A DNA stretch of 64,000 nucleotides from Bacteroides fragilis. GTDB lineage: Bacteria > Bacteroidota > Bacteroidia > Bacteroidales > Bacteroidaceae. Positions within the stretch are counted from its first letter, which is position 1. Each line of letters begins with the position of its first letter. Shown piece after piece: positions 54,093-63,996 of the stretch. The notes under the pieces are model-generated. The model worked only from the letters and a program-made list of their open reading frames with translations. It was not told where the DNA came from and did no database searches. The stretch covers positions 2,914,001-2,978,000 of the forward strand of contig NZ_CP018937.1 in assembly GCF_002849695.1 (NCBI RefSeq), in the 5' to 3' direction. The position numbers were made by a program, and so were the translations under genes.

Positions 54093-56039
54093 ATGAATAT
54101 TATAAATTTAGGAATTCTTGCTCACATTGATGCAGGAAAAACTTCCGTAACCGAGAATCTGCTGTTTGCCAGTGGAGCAACGGAAAAGTGCGGCCGTGTG
54201 GATAATGGTGACACCATAACAGACTCTATGGATATAGAGAAACGTAGAGGAATTACTGTTCGGGCTTCTACGACATCTATTATCTGGAATGGAGTGAAAT
54301 GCAATATCATTGACACTCCGGGACACATGGATTTTATTGCGGAAGTGGAGCGGACATTCAAAATGCTTGATGGAGCAGTCCTCATCTTATCCGCAAAGGA
54401 AGGCATACAAGCGCAAACAAAGTTGCTGTTCAATACTTTACAAAAACTGCAAATCCCGACAATTATATTTATCAATAAAATTGACCGTGACGGTGTGAAT
54501 TTAGAGCGTTTGTATCTGGATATAAAAACAAATCTGTCTCAAGATGTCCTGTTTATGCAAACTGTTGTCGATGGATTGGTTTATCCGATTTGCTCCCAAA
54601 CATATATAAAGGAAGAATACAAAGAATTTGTATGCAACCATGACGACAATATATTAGAACGATATTTGGCGGATAGCGAAATTTCACCGGCTGATTATTG
54701 GAATACGATAATCGATCTTGTGGCAAAAGCCAAAGTCTATCCGGTGCTACATGGATCAGCAATGTTCAATATCGGTATCAATGAGTTGTTGGACGCCATC
54801 ACTTCTTTTATACTTCCTCCGGCATCGGTCTCAAACAGACTTTCATCTTATCTTTATAAGATAGAGCATGACCCCAAAGGACATAAAAGAAGTTTTCTAA
54901 AAATAATTGACGGAAGTCTGAGACTTCGAGACGTTGTAAGAATCAACGATTCGGAAAAATTCATCAAGATTAAAAATCTAAAAACTATCAATCAGGGCAG
55001 AGAGATAAATGTTGATGAAGTGGGCGCCAATGATATCGCGATTGTAGAGGATATGGATGATTTTCGAATCGGAAATTATTTAGGTGCTGAACCTTGTTTG
55101 ATTCAAGGATTATCGCATCAGCATCCCGCTCTCAAATCCTCCGTCCGGCCAGACAGGCCCGAAGAGAGAAGCAAGGTGATATCCGCTCTGAATACATTGT
55201 GGATTGAAGACCCGTCTTTGTCCTTTTCCATAAACTCATATAGTGATGAATTGGAAATCTCGTTATATGGTTTGACCCAAAAGGAAATCATACAGACATT
55301 GCTGGAAGAACGATTTTCCGTAAAGGTCCATTTTGATGAGATCAAGACTATCTACAAAGAACGACCTATAAAAAAGGTCAATAAGATTATTCAGATCGAA
55401 GTACCACCCAACCCTTACTGGGCCACAATAGGGCTGACTCTTGAACCCTTACCGTTAGGGGCAGGGTTGCAAATCGAAAGTGACATCTCCTATGGTTATC
55501 TGAACCATTCTTTTCAAAATGCCGTTTTTGAAGGGATTCGTATGTCTTGCCAATCTGGTTTACATGGATGGGAAGTGACAGATCTGAAAGTAACTTTTAC
55601 TCAAGCCGAGTATTATAGCCCGGTAAGTACACCTGCTGATTTCAGACAGCTGACCCCTTATGTCTTCAGGCTGGCTTTGCAACAGTCAGGTGTGGACATT
55701 CTCGAACCGATGCTCTGTTTTGAGTTGCAGATACCCCAAGTAGCGAGTTCCAAAGCTATTACAGATTTGCAAAAACTGATGTCTGAGATTGAAGACATCA
55801 GTTGTAATAATGAGTGGTGTCATATTAAAGGGAAAGTTCCATTAAATACAAGTAAAGACTATGCCTCAGAAGTAAGTTCGTACACTAAGGGCTTAGGCAT
55901 TTTTATGGTTAAGCCATGTGGGTATCAAATAACAAAAGACGGTTATTCTGATAATATCCGCATGAACGAAAAAGATAAACTTTTATTCATGTTCCAAAAA
56001 TCAATTTATGAATTAATACAAAACAAGAAGAAAATATGA
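54093..56039 (+). CDS. tetQ: Tet(Q) ribosomal protection protein
   Basis: 648 residues from ATG 54093 ([20 protein letters not shown]); a longer frame (GTG 54045) runs through the leader. GTPase motifs: G1 AHIDAGKT, G2 region [10 protein letters not shown]3 DTPGH, G4 NKID. The C-terminal part has the EF-G-like domains ([20 protein letters not shown]). It removes tetracycline from the ribosome, using GTP. The last residues ([16 protein letters not shown]) appear longer than the ending I remember for 641-residue TetQ (MFQKS then about four residues), so the 3' end may be a recombination joint. The stop overlaps the next start (ATGA, 56036-56039). Low G+C content and no codon similarity to neighbours. 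Confidence 0.95.
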   Translation: MNIINLGILAHIDAGKTSVTENLLFASGATEKCGRVDNGDTITDSMDIEKRRGITVRASTTSIIWNGVKCNIIDTPGHMDFIAEVERTFKMLDGAVLILSAKEGIQAQTKLLFNTLQKLQIPTIIFINKIDRDGVNLERLYLDIKTNLSQDVLFMQTVVDGLVYPICSQTYIKEEYKEFVCNHDDNILERYLADSEISPADYWNTIIDLVAKAKVYPVLHGSAMFNIGINELLDAITSFILPPASVSNRLSSYLYKIEHDPKGHKRSFLKIIDGSLRLRDVVRINDSEKFIKIKNLKTINQGREINVDEVGANDIAIVEDMDDFRIGNYLGAEPCLIQGLSHQHPALKSSVRPDRPEERSKVISALNTLWIEDPSLSFSINSYSDELEISLYGLTQKEIIQTLLEERFSVKVHFDEIKTIYKERPIKKVNKIIQIEVPPNPYWATIGLTLEPLPLGAGLQIESDISYGYLNHSFQNAVFEGIRMSCQSGLHGWEVTDLKVTFTQAEYYSPVSTPADFRQLTPYVFRLALQQSGVDILEPMLCFELQIPQVASSKAITDLQKLMSEIEDISCNNEWCHIKGKVPLNTSKDYASEVSSYTKGLGIFMVKPCGYQITKDGYSDNIRMNEKDKLLFMFQKSIYELIQNKKKI

Positions 56040-57157
56040 ACAAGCAATTCATTATCACGAATTTCGCCGCATTTGCTCTCATGCTGTTCCTGCCGACCGG
56101 ATGCAGGCAGGCGGACGGCAAGCAGGATGCGGTGCAGAGTTATCGGGTCATAAAGGTCGCGGCAAGTCCGGTGGAAATCTCCGAGTCCTATTCCGCCGCC
56201 ATACGCGGACGGCAGGATGTGGACATCCTGCCGCAAATATCCGGGCGCATTATCCGTCTGAAAGTGAAAGAGGGTGAACGGGTGAAGACCGGTCAAGTAT
56301 TGGCTGTAATTGACCAAGTGCCCTATCGGGCGGCATTACGCACGGCGCAGGCCAATGTCAGCGCGGCACAGGCAAAAGTGGAAACGGCAAGAATCGAGCT
56401 GCGGGGCAAGCAGGCATTGTTTGACGAGAAGGTCATATCCGACTACGAGCTTTCTCTCGCCCGGAACCAACTGGCAGTGGCGTGTGCTGAACTCGAACAG
56501 GCAAAGGCACAAGAATCGGATGCACGCAACAATCTCTCCTATACGGAAATCAAAAGCCCGAGCAACGGAGTAGTAGGCACATTGCCCTATCGCATCGGTG
56601 CGCTTGTCGGTCCCAATATGGCACAGCCTTTCACGGTCGTGTCCGACAATGCGGAGATGTATGCCTATTTCTCCATTTCGGAGAATATGCTACGGCGATA
56701 TTCGGCTCGCTATGGCTCGATTGACAGCATGATAGCCGGGACGCCGGAAGTGGGCCTGCAACTCAACGACGGCAGCCTGTACAAGGCGAAAGGACGTATT
56801 GAAACCGTAAGCGGCGTGGTGGATCCTGTTACCGGAACGGTACAAATCAAAGCCCTGTTCCCCAATCCCGACCGCGAACTGTTGAGTGGCAGCATCGGCA
56901 ATGTCATCCTTCAAAACCCGAAAACGGAGGCCGTAACCATTCCCATGACCGCCACCGTGGAACTGCAGGACAAGATTATCGCTTACCGTCTGAAAAACGG
57001 ACAGGCGGAAGCCGCCTATCTCACGGTGGACCGCCTGAACGACGGCAACCGGTTTATCGTAAAAGAAGGTCTTTCGGTCGGTGACACCATTGTCGCCGAA
57101 GGCGTGGGACTGGTGAGAGAAGGCATGAGCATAACCCCTAAAAACGAAACGAAATGA
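56036..57157 (+). CDS. RND efflux periplasmic adaptor (AcrA/MexE-like), tet(Q)-linked
   Basis: 373 residues, lipoprotein signal [20 protein letters not shown] then TGCRQ (Cys about residue 22). Adaptor features: [20 protein letters not shown], the coiled coil [20 protein letters not shown] and [20 protein letters not shown], and the second lipoyl half [20 protein letters not shown]. The start codon overlaps the tet(Q) stop by 4 bp, so translation is probably coupled to tet(Q), putting the pump under the same tetracycline leader control. The pump gene overlaps by another ATGA. Confidence 0.92.
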   Translation: MNKQFIITNFAAFALMLFLPTGCRQADGKQDAVQSYRVIKVAASPVEISESYSAAIRGRQDVDILPQISGRIIRLKVKEGERVKTGQVLAVIDQVPYRAALRTAQANVSAAQAKVETARIELRGKQALFDEKVISDYELSLARNQLAVACAELEQAKAQESDARNNLSYTEIKSPSNGVVGTLPYRIGALVGPNMAQPFTVVSDNAEMYAYFSISENMLRRYSARYGSIDSMIAGTPEVGLQLNDGSLYKAKGRIETVSGVVDPVTGTVQIKALFPNPDRELLSGSIGNVILQNPKTEAVTIPMTATVELQDKIIAYRLKNGQAEAAYLTVDRLNDGNRFIVKEGLSVGDTIVAEGVGLVREGMSITPKNETK

Positions 57158-60100
57158 ACCTGCGATTTTTTATAGACCGCCCGGTGTTTTCGGGCGTTAT
57201 CTCGGTGGTGATTGTACTGTTGGGCATGATTTCCATGTTTTCCTTGCCGGTGGAACAATACCCCGACATCGCACCTCCGACCATCAACGTATTCGCAACT
57301 TATCCGGGAGCAAACGCTGAAACCGTGCAGAAGGCAGTGATAACCCCTCTGGAAGAAGCCATCAACGGAGTGGAAGACATGACCTATATGACTTCCACGG
57401 CATCGAATACGGGAGATGCTTCCATCAACATCTATTTCAAACAGGGAACCAACGCGGACATGGCGGCGGTAAACGTGCAGAACCGCGTGAACGGCGCACT
57501 GAGCCAACTTCCGGCGGAAGCCACCAAGACCGGTGTCACCACTGAAAAGCAGCAGAATGCCGAACTGATGACTTTCGCGCTCTATTCGCCCGATGACCGC
57601 TTCGACCAGACCTTCCTGAGCAATTACGTGAAAATCAATGTCGAGCCGAGGCTGAAACGTATCAGCGGCGTGGGAAAGGCACAGTTGTTCGGTTCCAACT
57701 ACAGCATGCGACTTTGGCTGCGTCCCGACAAGATGGCGCAATACGGGCTTATCCCCGATGACATCTCTGCCGTACTTGCACGACAGAACATCGAGGCCGC
57801 CACCGGCTCCTTCGGTGCCAATCATCCTACCGCCAATGAATACACGATGAAATACCGCGGACGCTTGTCCGGAGCGGAAGAGTTCGGTGAGCTGGTCGTC
57901 AAGTCACTGCCGGGCGGCAATGTGCTTCGGTTGAAAGAGGTTGCCGATGTGGAACTGGGCGATGAATACTACAACTATTCCTCCGAGGTGAACGGGCATC
58001 CGGCAGCTATGATGCTCATCAACCAGAAAGCCGGGTCCAATGCATCAAGCACCATCAAGGAGATTCACGAAGTGCTTGACGACCTTAGCCGGGACTTGCC
58101 CGAAGGGACGGAATTCGTGGTGCTTACCGATACCAACAAGTTCCTGTATGCCTCCATCCACTCTGTCCTCCGCACCTTATTGGAAGCGATACTTCTGGTC
58201 ATCGTGGTGGTGTATGTGTTCTTGCAGGACATCAAGTCAACGCTTATCCCTACCATATCCATCTTCGTTTCCATCATCGGCACATTTGCCGTGATGTCCA
58301 TGATTGGATTCTCCATCAACCTGCTCACCCTGTTCGCGCTTGTGCTTGCCATCGGAACCGTGGTCGATGATGCCATTGTGGTGGTGGAAGCGGTGCAGGC
58401 GAAGTTCGATGAGGGCTATCAATCAGCAGTTCTCGCGGCTGATGATGCCATGAAAGGCGTTTCGTCGGCTATCCTGACCTCTACCATAATCTTTATGGCA
58501 GTGTTTTTCCCCGTAGCCATGATGGGCGGGACTTCGGGAGCGTTCTACACGCAGTTCGGTATCACGATGGCTGTTGCCGTGGGAATCTCGGCAGTCAATG
58601 CCTTCACACTCTCACCGGCACTTTGCGCGCTGCTGCTGAAACCCTATATCGATGAGCAGGGCAACACTAAGAACAATTTTGCAGCCCGTTTCCGTAAAGC
58701 GTTCAATGCCGTCTTCGACAGTCTGAGCCGACGCTATGTACGTGGAGTGATGTTCATTATCCATCGCCGATGGCTGTTGTGGAGCATCATAGGCATTTCT
58801 TTCGGGTTGCTGGTGCTGCTGGTCAATGTCACAAAGACGGGACTTATTCCCGAAGAGGACACCGGGACGGTCATGGTGAGCATGAACACGAAGCCCGGCA
58901 CATCCATGGCTCAGACAAGTAAGGTGATGGAGCGTATCAACAGCCGTCTCGACAGCATCGGCGAGATTGAATACAGCGGTGCGGTAGCCGGTTTCTCTTT
59001 CAGCGGTTCCGGTCCCTCGCAGGCGATGTATTTCGTGACACTCAAAGACTGGGAGGATCGTAAGGGAGAGGGGCAGTCGGTGAATGATGTCATCGGAAAG
59101 ATTTATGCCGCCACTTCAGATATTCCCGATGCCACGGTGTTCGCCATGTCGCCTCCGATGATTGCCGGGTACGGCATGGGAAACGGTTTCGAGCTTTATT
59201 TGCAGGACAAGGCGGGCGGAAACATCGCCGCTTTCAAGGAAGAGGCGGACAAGTTTGTCGAAGCCTTGTCGCAACGACCCGAAATCGGCGAAGTCTATTC
59301 CTCCTTTGCCACGGACTATCCGCAATACTGGGTGGATATCGATGCCGCCAAATGTGAGCAGTCGGGTGTGTCGCCCGCAGATGTGCTTTCCACATTGTCG
59401 GGCTATTATACCGGACAATATGTTTCCGACTTTAACCGGTTCTCCAAGCTCTACCATGTGACCATGCAGGCTCCGGCGGAATATCGTGTGAATGCGGAAT
59501 CCCTGCACCACATGTATGTGCGCGCCTCCGATGGCGGCATGTCGCCTTTGAGCCGGTTCGTGCGCCTGACCAAGACCAACGGCCCGTCAGACCTCACCCG
59601 TTTCAACCTGTTCAACGCCATCTCGATTAGCGGGTCGCCGGCGCAGGGTTACAGTTCAGGGCAGGTGCTCGAAGCCATCGGCGAGACGGCACGTGAAGTG
59701 CTTCCGTCAAATTACACATACGAGTTTGGCGGCATTTCGCGTGAGGAAAGCAAGACGACCAACAATGCCACGCTTATATTCCTGCTCTGCATGGTTCTGG
59801 TCTATCTGATTCTGTGCGCCTTGTATGAGAGCGTGTTCATACCCTTCGCGGTTCTGTTGTCGGTGCCTTGCGGACTAATGGGCAGTTTCCTGTTTGCGTG
59901 GCTCTTCGGTCTGGAGAACAACATCTACATGCAGACCGGATTAATCATGATTATCGGCCTGCTTGCCAAGACCGCCATCCTGCTTACCGAATACGCCGGC
60001 AAGCGGCGGTCGGAAGGCATGACGCTGGCACAGGCAGCATACAGTGCGGCAAAAGTCCGCCTGCGCCCTATATTGATGACTGTGCTGTCCATGGTGTTCG

Positions 60101-60267
60101 GTCTTGTCCCGCTGATGATGGCGCACGGAGTGGGTGCCAACGGCAGCCGTTCGCTTGCCACAGGTGTAATCGGTGGAATGATTGTCGGTACTTTGGCTCT
60201 GTTGTTCCTTGTGCCGTCATTGTTTATTGTATTCCAATATATTCAAGAACGTGTTAAGCATAATTAA
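57154..60267 (+). CDS. RND multidrug efflux pump (AcrB/HAE1 type), tet(Q)-linked
   Basis: 1037 residues, 12 membrane helices. Helix 4 has the proton-relay pair in GTVVDDAIVVVEAVQAKF, as in AcrB, unlike the chromosomal pump at 21290. Other family blocks: [80 protein letters not shown]. It forms a tripartite pump with the flanking adaptor and channel. Substrates are unknown, but HAE1 pumps often export drugs, dyes and detergents. Higher G+C than tet(Q) suggests a separate origin. Confidence 0.95.
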   Translation: MNLRFFIDRPVFSGVISVVIVLLGMISMFSLPVEQYPDIAPPTINVFATYPGANAETVQKAVITPLEEAINGVEDMTYMTSTASNTGDASINIYFKQGTNADMAAVNVQNRVNGALSQLPAEATKTGVTTEKQQNAELMTFALYSPDDRFDQTFLSNYVKINVEPRLKRISGVGKAQLFGSNYSMRLWLRPDKMAQYGLIPDDISAVLARQNIEAATGSFGANHPTANEYTMKYRGRLSGAEEFGELVVKSLPGGNVLRLKEVADVELGDEYYNYSSEVNGHPAAMMLINQKAGSNASSTIKEIHEVLDDLSRDLPEGTEFVVLTDTNKFLYASIHSVLRTLLEAILLVIVVVYVFLQDIKSTLIPTISIFVSIIGTFAVMSMIGFSINLLTLFALVLAIGTVVDDAIVVVEAVQAKFDEGYQSAVLAADDAMKGVSSAILTSTIIFMAVFFPVAMMGGTSGAFYTQFGITMAVAVGISAVNAFTLSPALCALLLKPYIDEQGNTKNNFAARFRKAFNAVFDSLSRRYVRGVMFIIHRRWLLWSIIGISFGLLVLLVNVTKTGLIPEEDTGTVMVSMNTKPGTSMAQTSKVMERINSRLDSIGEIEYSGAVAGFSFSGSGPSQAMYFVTLKDWEDRKGEGQSVNDVIGKIYAATSDIPDATVFAMSPPMIAGYGMGNGFELYLQDKAGGNIAAFKEEADKFVEALSQRPEIGEVYSSFATDYPQYWVDIDAAKCEQSGVSPADVLSTLSGYYTGQYVSDFNRFSKLYHVTMQAPAEYRVNAESLHHMYVRASDGGMSPLSRFVRLTKTNGPSDLTRFNLFNAISISGSPAQGYSSGQVLEAIGETAREVLPSNYTYEFGGISREESKTTNNATLIFLLCMVLVYLILCALYESVFIPFAVLLSVPCGLMGSFLFAWLFGLENNIYMQTGLIMIIGLLAKTAILLTEYAGKRRSEGMTLAQAAYSAAKVRLRPILMTVLSMVFGLVPLMMAHGVGANGSRSLATGVIGGMIVGTLALLFLVPSLFIVFQYIQERVKHN

Positions 60268-61626
60268 ATGAAGAAGACAGTAATATATATCATATTGTCA
60301 GGATGGATGTTTGCCGGTTGTGGCACATACAGCCGGTATCATCGTCCTGACCTCTCAACGGAGAATCTGTATCGGGACGTACCGGCGGACATTGATACAA
60401 CGACCATCGCGTCCCTGTCGTGGCGGGAAATGTTTACCGACCCGAAACTCCAGTCCTTGATTGAAACCGGACTTGAACGGAACACAGACCTCAATGTGGC
60501 ACGGTTACGCGTGGAAGCGACAGAAGCCGTCCTGATGACTGCCAGACTATCATATCTTCCATCACTGGGACTGACTGCCGAAGGTAATGCCAATAAACAT
60601 GACGGAGCAACGGCAAAGACATATAATGTGGGAGCGTCGGCAAGCTGGGAACTGGACATCTTCGGCAAACTTACGGCGGCAAAGCGTGGTGCAGCCGCCG
60701 CGTTACAAGGAAGCCGTGCCTACCGGCAGGCCGTACAGACACAGCTTGTCGCCACTATTGCAGACAGTTACTACACCCTTGCCATGCTTGACGCACAAAT
60801 GGCAATAAGTAACCGGACTTTGGAGAACTGGCGGACTACCGTACGTACTCTTGAAGCGTTGAAAAAAGTGGGGAAATCAAACGAAGCCGGCGTATTGCAG
60901 GCAAAGGCGAACGTGATGCGACTCGAAGCATCCCTGTTATCCATACGCAAGAGTATTTCCGAAACAGAAAATGCCCTGTCTGCGATACTTGCCATGCCGT
61001 CACACTCGATTGGACGAAGTAATCTGGCCGAGGCTGCTTTCCCCGATACTGTCTCGATTGGAGTCCCTTTGCAACTGCTTTCCAACCGTCCCGACGTGCG
61101 TCAGGCTGAAATGGAACTGGCGCAGGCGTTCTACGCCACCAATGCGGCTCGTGCCGCCTTCTATCCCAATATTACCCTCTCGGGGACTCTTGGATGGACT
61201 AATAACGGCGGTGGCGTAATCGTAAATCCCGGACAATGGTTGCTCAATGCCATCGGTTCCCTGACACAGCCCTTATTCAACCGGGGCACAAACATCGCCA
61301 ACTTGAAGATAGCCAAAAGCCGTCAGGAAGAAGCCAAACTGTTGTTCCGGCAATCATTGCTGAACGCTGGAAAAGAAGTGAACGATGCTCTGACTGCATG
61401 GCAGACGGCAAAATCGCAAATTGAAATCAATGCTCGACAGGTTGAAACATTATGCGATGCTGTGCGAAAGACAGAATCGCTTATGCGTCATTCCAATGCC
61501 ACCTATCTGGAAGTGTTGACCGCCCAACAGTCTCTTCTCGAAGCGGAAGTGCAACAGCTACAAACTCGTTTTGAACGCATACAAAGTGTAATCAAACTTT
61601 ATCATGTGTTGGGAGGAGGAATGTAA
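60268..61626 (+). CDS. OprM/NodT-type outer-membrane efflux lipoprotein, tet(Q)-linked
   Basis: 452 residues, start immediately after the pump stop. Lipoprotein signal (IILSGWMFAGCGTYSRYHRP, Cys near residue 15). The two OEP repeats include LQSLIETGLERNTDLNVARL, SWELDIFGKLTAAKRGAAAA, LSNRPDVRQAEMELAQAFYA and PNITLSGTLGWTNNGGG. It completes the adaptor-pump-channel set downstream of tet(Q). The next gene in the same direction is the rteA fragment at 61748. Confidence 0.92.
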   Translation: MKKTVIYIILSGWMFAGCGTYSRYHRPDLSTENLYRDVPADIDTTTIASLSWREMFTDPKLQSLIETGLERNTDLNVARLRVEATEAVLMTARLSYLPSLGLTAEGNANKHDGATAKTYNVGASASWELDIFGKLTAAKRGAAAALQGSRAYRQAVQTQLVATIADSYYTLAMLDAQMAISNRTLENWRTTVRTLEALKKVGKSNEAGVLQAKANVMRLEASLLSIRKSISETENALSAILAMPSHSIGRSNLAEAAFPDTVSIGVPLQLLSNRPDVRQAEMELAQAFYATNAARAAFYPNITLSGTLGWTNNGGGVIVNPGQWLLNAIGSLTQPLFNRGTNIANLKIAKSRQEEAKLLFRQSLLNAGKEVNDALTAWQTAKSQIEINARQVETLCDAVRKTESLMRHSNATYLEVLTAQQSLLEAEVQQLQTRFERIQSVIKLYHVLGGGM

Positions 61627-61747
61627 CTGCAATAAATAGAAAAATTTGAAATTATTATTAGTGTTATTCATCTCGGATATTTTTCGTGATTCTGCCGCAT
61701 GTAGATATTGTACGAAAGCAATATTTGGATTGTAAAATATCAAGCCA

Positions 61748-61981
61748 ATGAAAATACTTTTGCAGCATAAAATATTTATAGGATACTTTCTTTTAATGGC
61801 GATCATTGGCAGCATGGTCGCTATTGTTCTGCACGAGCGTAGTCGTGTACAGAAAATAGAGAATGAATCAATCGCTATTTTTCAAACCCAGCACAATATC
61901 AATACCACACACCGCTATGTGACCACGTTAGTAACTTATGGTGAATCCGTCATGGTATGGAATGATGAGGATTCTGGGTGA
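61748..61981 (+). pseudogene. rteA: rteA 5' fragment (truncated sensor kinase)
   Basis: 77 residues: MKILLQHKIFIGYFLLMAII, one N-terminal membrane helix, then IFQTQHNINTTHRYVTTLVT and a break after VMVWNDEDSG. This matches the start of RteA, the sensor kinase of CTnDOT that acts with RteB; in CTnDOT the gene follows tetQ. Everything after codon about 76 (the HAMP/HisKA/HATPase and receiver parts) is gone; the frame stops in foreign DNA and overlaps by 4 nt (GTGA) the next fragment. So the product cannot act as a kinase. Confidence 0.8.
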
Positions 61982-63021
61982 AGTATAAGAATATCAGAGA
62001 AGGGGAACAATTGCATTTCGATTTGCATTTTCTTAACCGCATAAAGAAACAGTTCCCGGGGATAAAAGCTATTTCGCCTGAAATAACAGGACCTTATTCG
62101 CAAGTGATGAATAAAGCTAAAAGCGGACTTTTTAAGATTATAGGAATCAATGAAAACTATATGGGAATTAAGATACTTAAAATCAACGAAGATGGACGAT
62201 ATTTTAATAAAGGAGATGACGAGAATACCCGTAATGTTACCATTATCGGCGAAAATGTCAGTACGACCTTATTTAATAATCAAAAAGCGTTGGGTAAGTC
62301 GATCAACATTGCCGGTATTGATTTTAAGGTGATAGGCGTACTAAAGAATGATGATATTTTCAGCGCTTCGGAAATCAATTCGGTATATGTGCCCTTCTCA
62401 AGTTACATAAACTGTATTGACAATAAGACTCCATTGCGCGCTTTCTGTTTATATCTGAACAAAGAAGTTGATTCCAAGCGATTTGAGAATGAGCTGAGAG
62501 CCTTCATCGCTAATAAATACCAATTTGCTTATTCTGATAAGCAAGCCTTACAGATAATCAATTTTGAGACACAAACATCTGCTTTTGAGGGACTCTTTGA
62601 TGGATTGAAAATGTTTATCTGGATCGTAGGAATTTGTTTTCTGATAAGTGGTATTGTTGGAGTAAGCAACATCATGTTTGTCGTGATCAAAGAAAGGAGT
62701 AGCGAAATAGGCATCCGTAAGGCTGTAGGAGCAACTCCTAAATCCATTCTTGTGTTAATGCTGACGGAATCTGTCATCATAACTGTAATCTCCGGTATCA
62801 TCGGATTGATATCAGGTGCAGCTATTCTTGAGATTATAAATTGGTTGCTCGAAAGCGCCCGTCACGCGACAATGATAAAGCATGCAGAAATAGATATAAA
62901 TGTAGCTGTTCTCGCTTTGGTTATCTTGATTTTGTCCGGTGTCATTGCCGGAGCATTTCCGGCTATGAAAGCATCTGTTATACAACCCATTGACGCCATT
63001 AGAAACGAAAATATAGGATAA
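61978..63021 (+). pseudogene. MacB/FtsX-type ABC permease, 5'-truncated
   Basis: 347 residues from a non-native GTG. The MacB periplasmic core is there (KAISPEITGPYSQVMNKAKS; NVTIIGENVSTTLFNNQKAL), and three membrane helices with the FtsX signature (VVIKERSSEIGIRKAVGATP, VIAGAFPAMKASVIQPIDAI) at the C-terminus. The first membrane helix of the normal about 410-residue protein is missing, so it is probably a remnant. It is joined to rteA at about 61,975. The C-terminal end is intact and the next gene follows with no gap. Confidence 0.8.
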
Positions 63022-63272
63022 TGAAGACATTTAAGATTATATTAATTTGCATCTTTTCCGCCACACTGGCATTTGTTGCTTTTCGTTCTTCGCTAAGAGG
63101 TACAAAGGCAATTTACGAAACTACACAACCACAATATCGCGAGATCAAAGAGGAAATAAACATATCCGGCAATGTTTTTCCGATGAAGGAGATCGAAATA
63201 AAATCGCAGATATCGGGAGTCCTGGACAAGATTAATGTTTCGATAGGAGATAAAGTGCGCATAGGAGATTAA
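63021..63272 (+). pseudogene. Adaptor (HlyD/MacA-type) gene, 3'-truncated
   Basis: 83 residues: MKTFKIILICIFSATLAFVA, then the first lipoyl half INISGNVFPMKEIEIKSQIS, GVLDKINVSIGDKVRIGD and a stop where the coiled coil should start. Its start overlaps the permease stop by 1 nt (TAATG). With the permease remnant it forms a piece of a macAB-like operon cut at both ends. Confidence 0.78.
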
Positions 63273-63316
63273 ATATAAATTCAAGCAATCATAGCCCGTA
63301 ATTCACTGAATTTGGC

Positions 63317-63324
63317 TATCTTTG
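63317..63324 (+). promoter_or_regulatory. Candidate -7 box upstream of the palindrome and RibD-like gene
   Basis: TATCTTTG. No TTTG -33 at the usual distance. Transcription would pass through the palindrome 63397-63521 before the gene at 63574. Confidence 0.45.
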
Positions 63325-63396
63325 CATAACATTTGAGAAAAACGGCGATTGGCAGGAGCTTTTCGCCGCCAACATATAGGATAAGACCGCAAGGCG

Positions 63397-63521
63397 TTTC
63401 AAGCGAAAATCTGGTAAATTGGAACTACGGAGACGATTGCGTGATGCTTATGCTATGCTTACGCATAGCGTGCATTCACGTACTCTCCGTAAAGGCTTTA
63501 CCAGAGCCATCGCTTGAAGGT
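63397..63521. repeat. 125-bp imperfect palindrome, structured leader or element
   Basis: TTCAAGCGA, TCTGGTAAA, TACGGAGA and CGTGA in the left half meet their complements TCGCTTGAA, TTTACCAGA, TCTCCGTA and TCACG in order in the right half, around a tight CTATGC-TTAC-GCATAG core. It lies in the 300-bp gap 63273-63573, where no gene is supported, and would be in the leader of the RibD-like gene if transcribed from 63317. Confidence 0.65.
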
Positions 63522-63573
63522 AGTGTGAATTGCACGCTACTTTTTTACCCTTGCCTAACGAAAGGAAACGATT

Positions 63574-63996
63574 ATGGGTAAAGTTCAGATTCTCGCCGTA
63601 CTGACGATGGACGGATGTCTTTCTTCAGAGTTATATGATAAAGCACATCAGGATTTGTGCCTTGACCGTTGCGGTCTTGATGAAATCAGGAAGAAAGCCT
63701 TTTACCGTGTGACACCGGACTATTCCATTTCAATGCTGCACGAATGGAGAAAAGACTGCACAAACATCCGTTACCTCGCGGAAGCCACACCGGACACGGC
63801 AGACTATATAAACGGACTGCTGCGGATGCACGCTGTGGATGAAATCATACTATACACCGTTCCTTTCATATCCGGAAGCGGACGACATTTTTTTAAGTCG
63901 GCTCTGCCAGAGCAACACTGGACGCTTTCCTCTTTGAAAAGCTATCCCAACGGTGTATGTCGCATTATCTATATCCTTGATAAAAAAGCAAGATAG
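63574..63996 (+). CDS. RibD C-terminal/DHFR-like protein
   Basis: 140 residues: GKVQILAVLTMDGCLSSELY at the start, HAVDEIILYTVPFISGSGRH near residue 97, and LKSYPNGVCRIIYILDKKAR at the end. This follows the RibD_C/dihydrofolate-reductase-like fold, but the nucleotide-binding region between is short, so enzyme activity is doubtful. Such genes are found in the regulatory part of CTnDOT-type elements. It ends 4 bp from the window edge. Confidence 0.75.
   Translation: MGKVQILAVLTMDGCLSSELYDKAHQDLCLDRCGLDEIRKKAFYRVTPDYSISMLHEWRKDCTNIRYLAEATPDTADYINGLLRMHAVDEIILYTVPFISGSGRHFFKSALPEQHWTLSSLKSYPNGVCRIIYILDKKAR

Noticed and set aside
63333..63581. 82-codon frame overlapping the palindrome
   Set aside because: It covers the inverted-repeat structure, has no protein-like pattern, and its end overlaps the start of the RibD-like gene.
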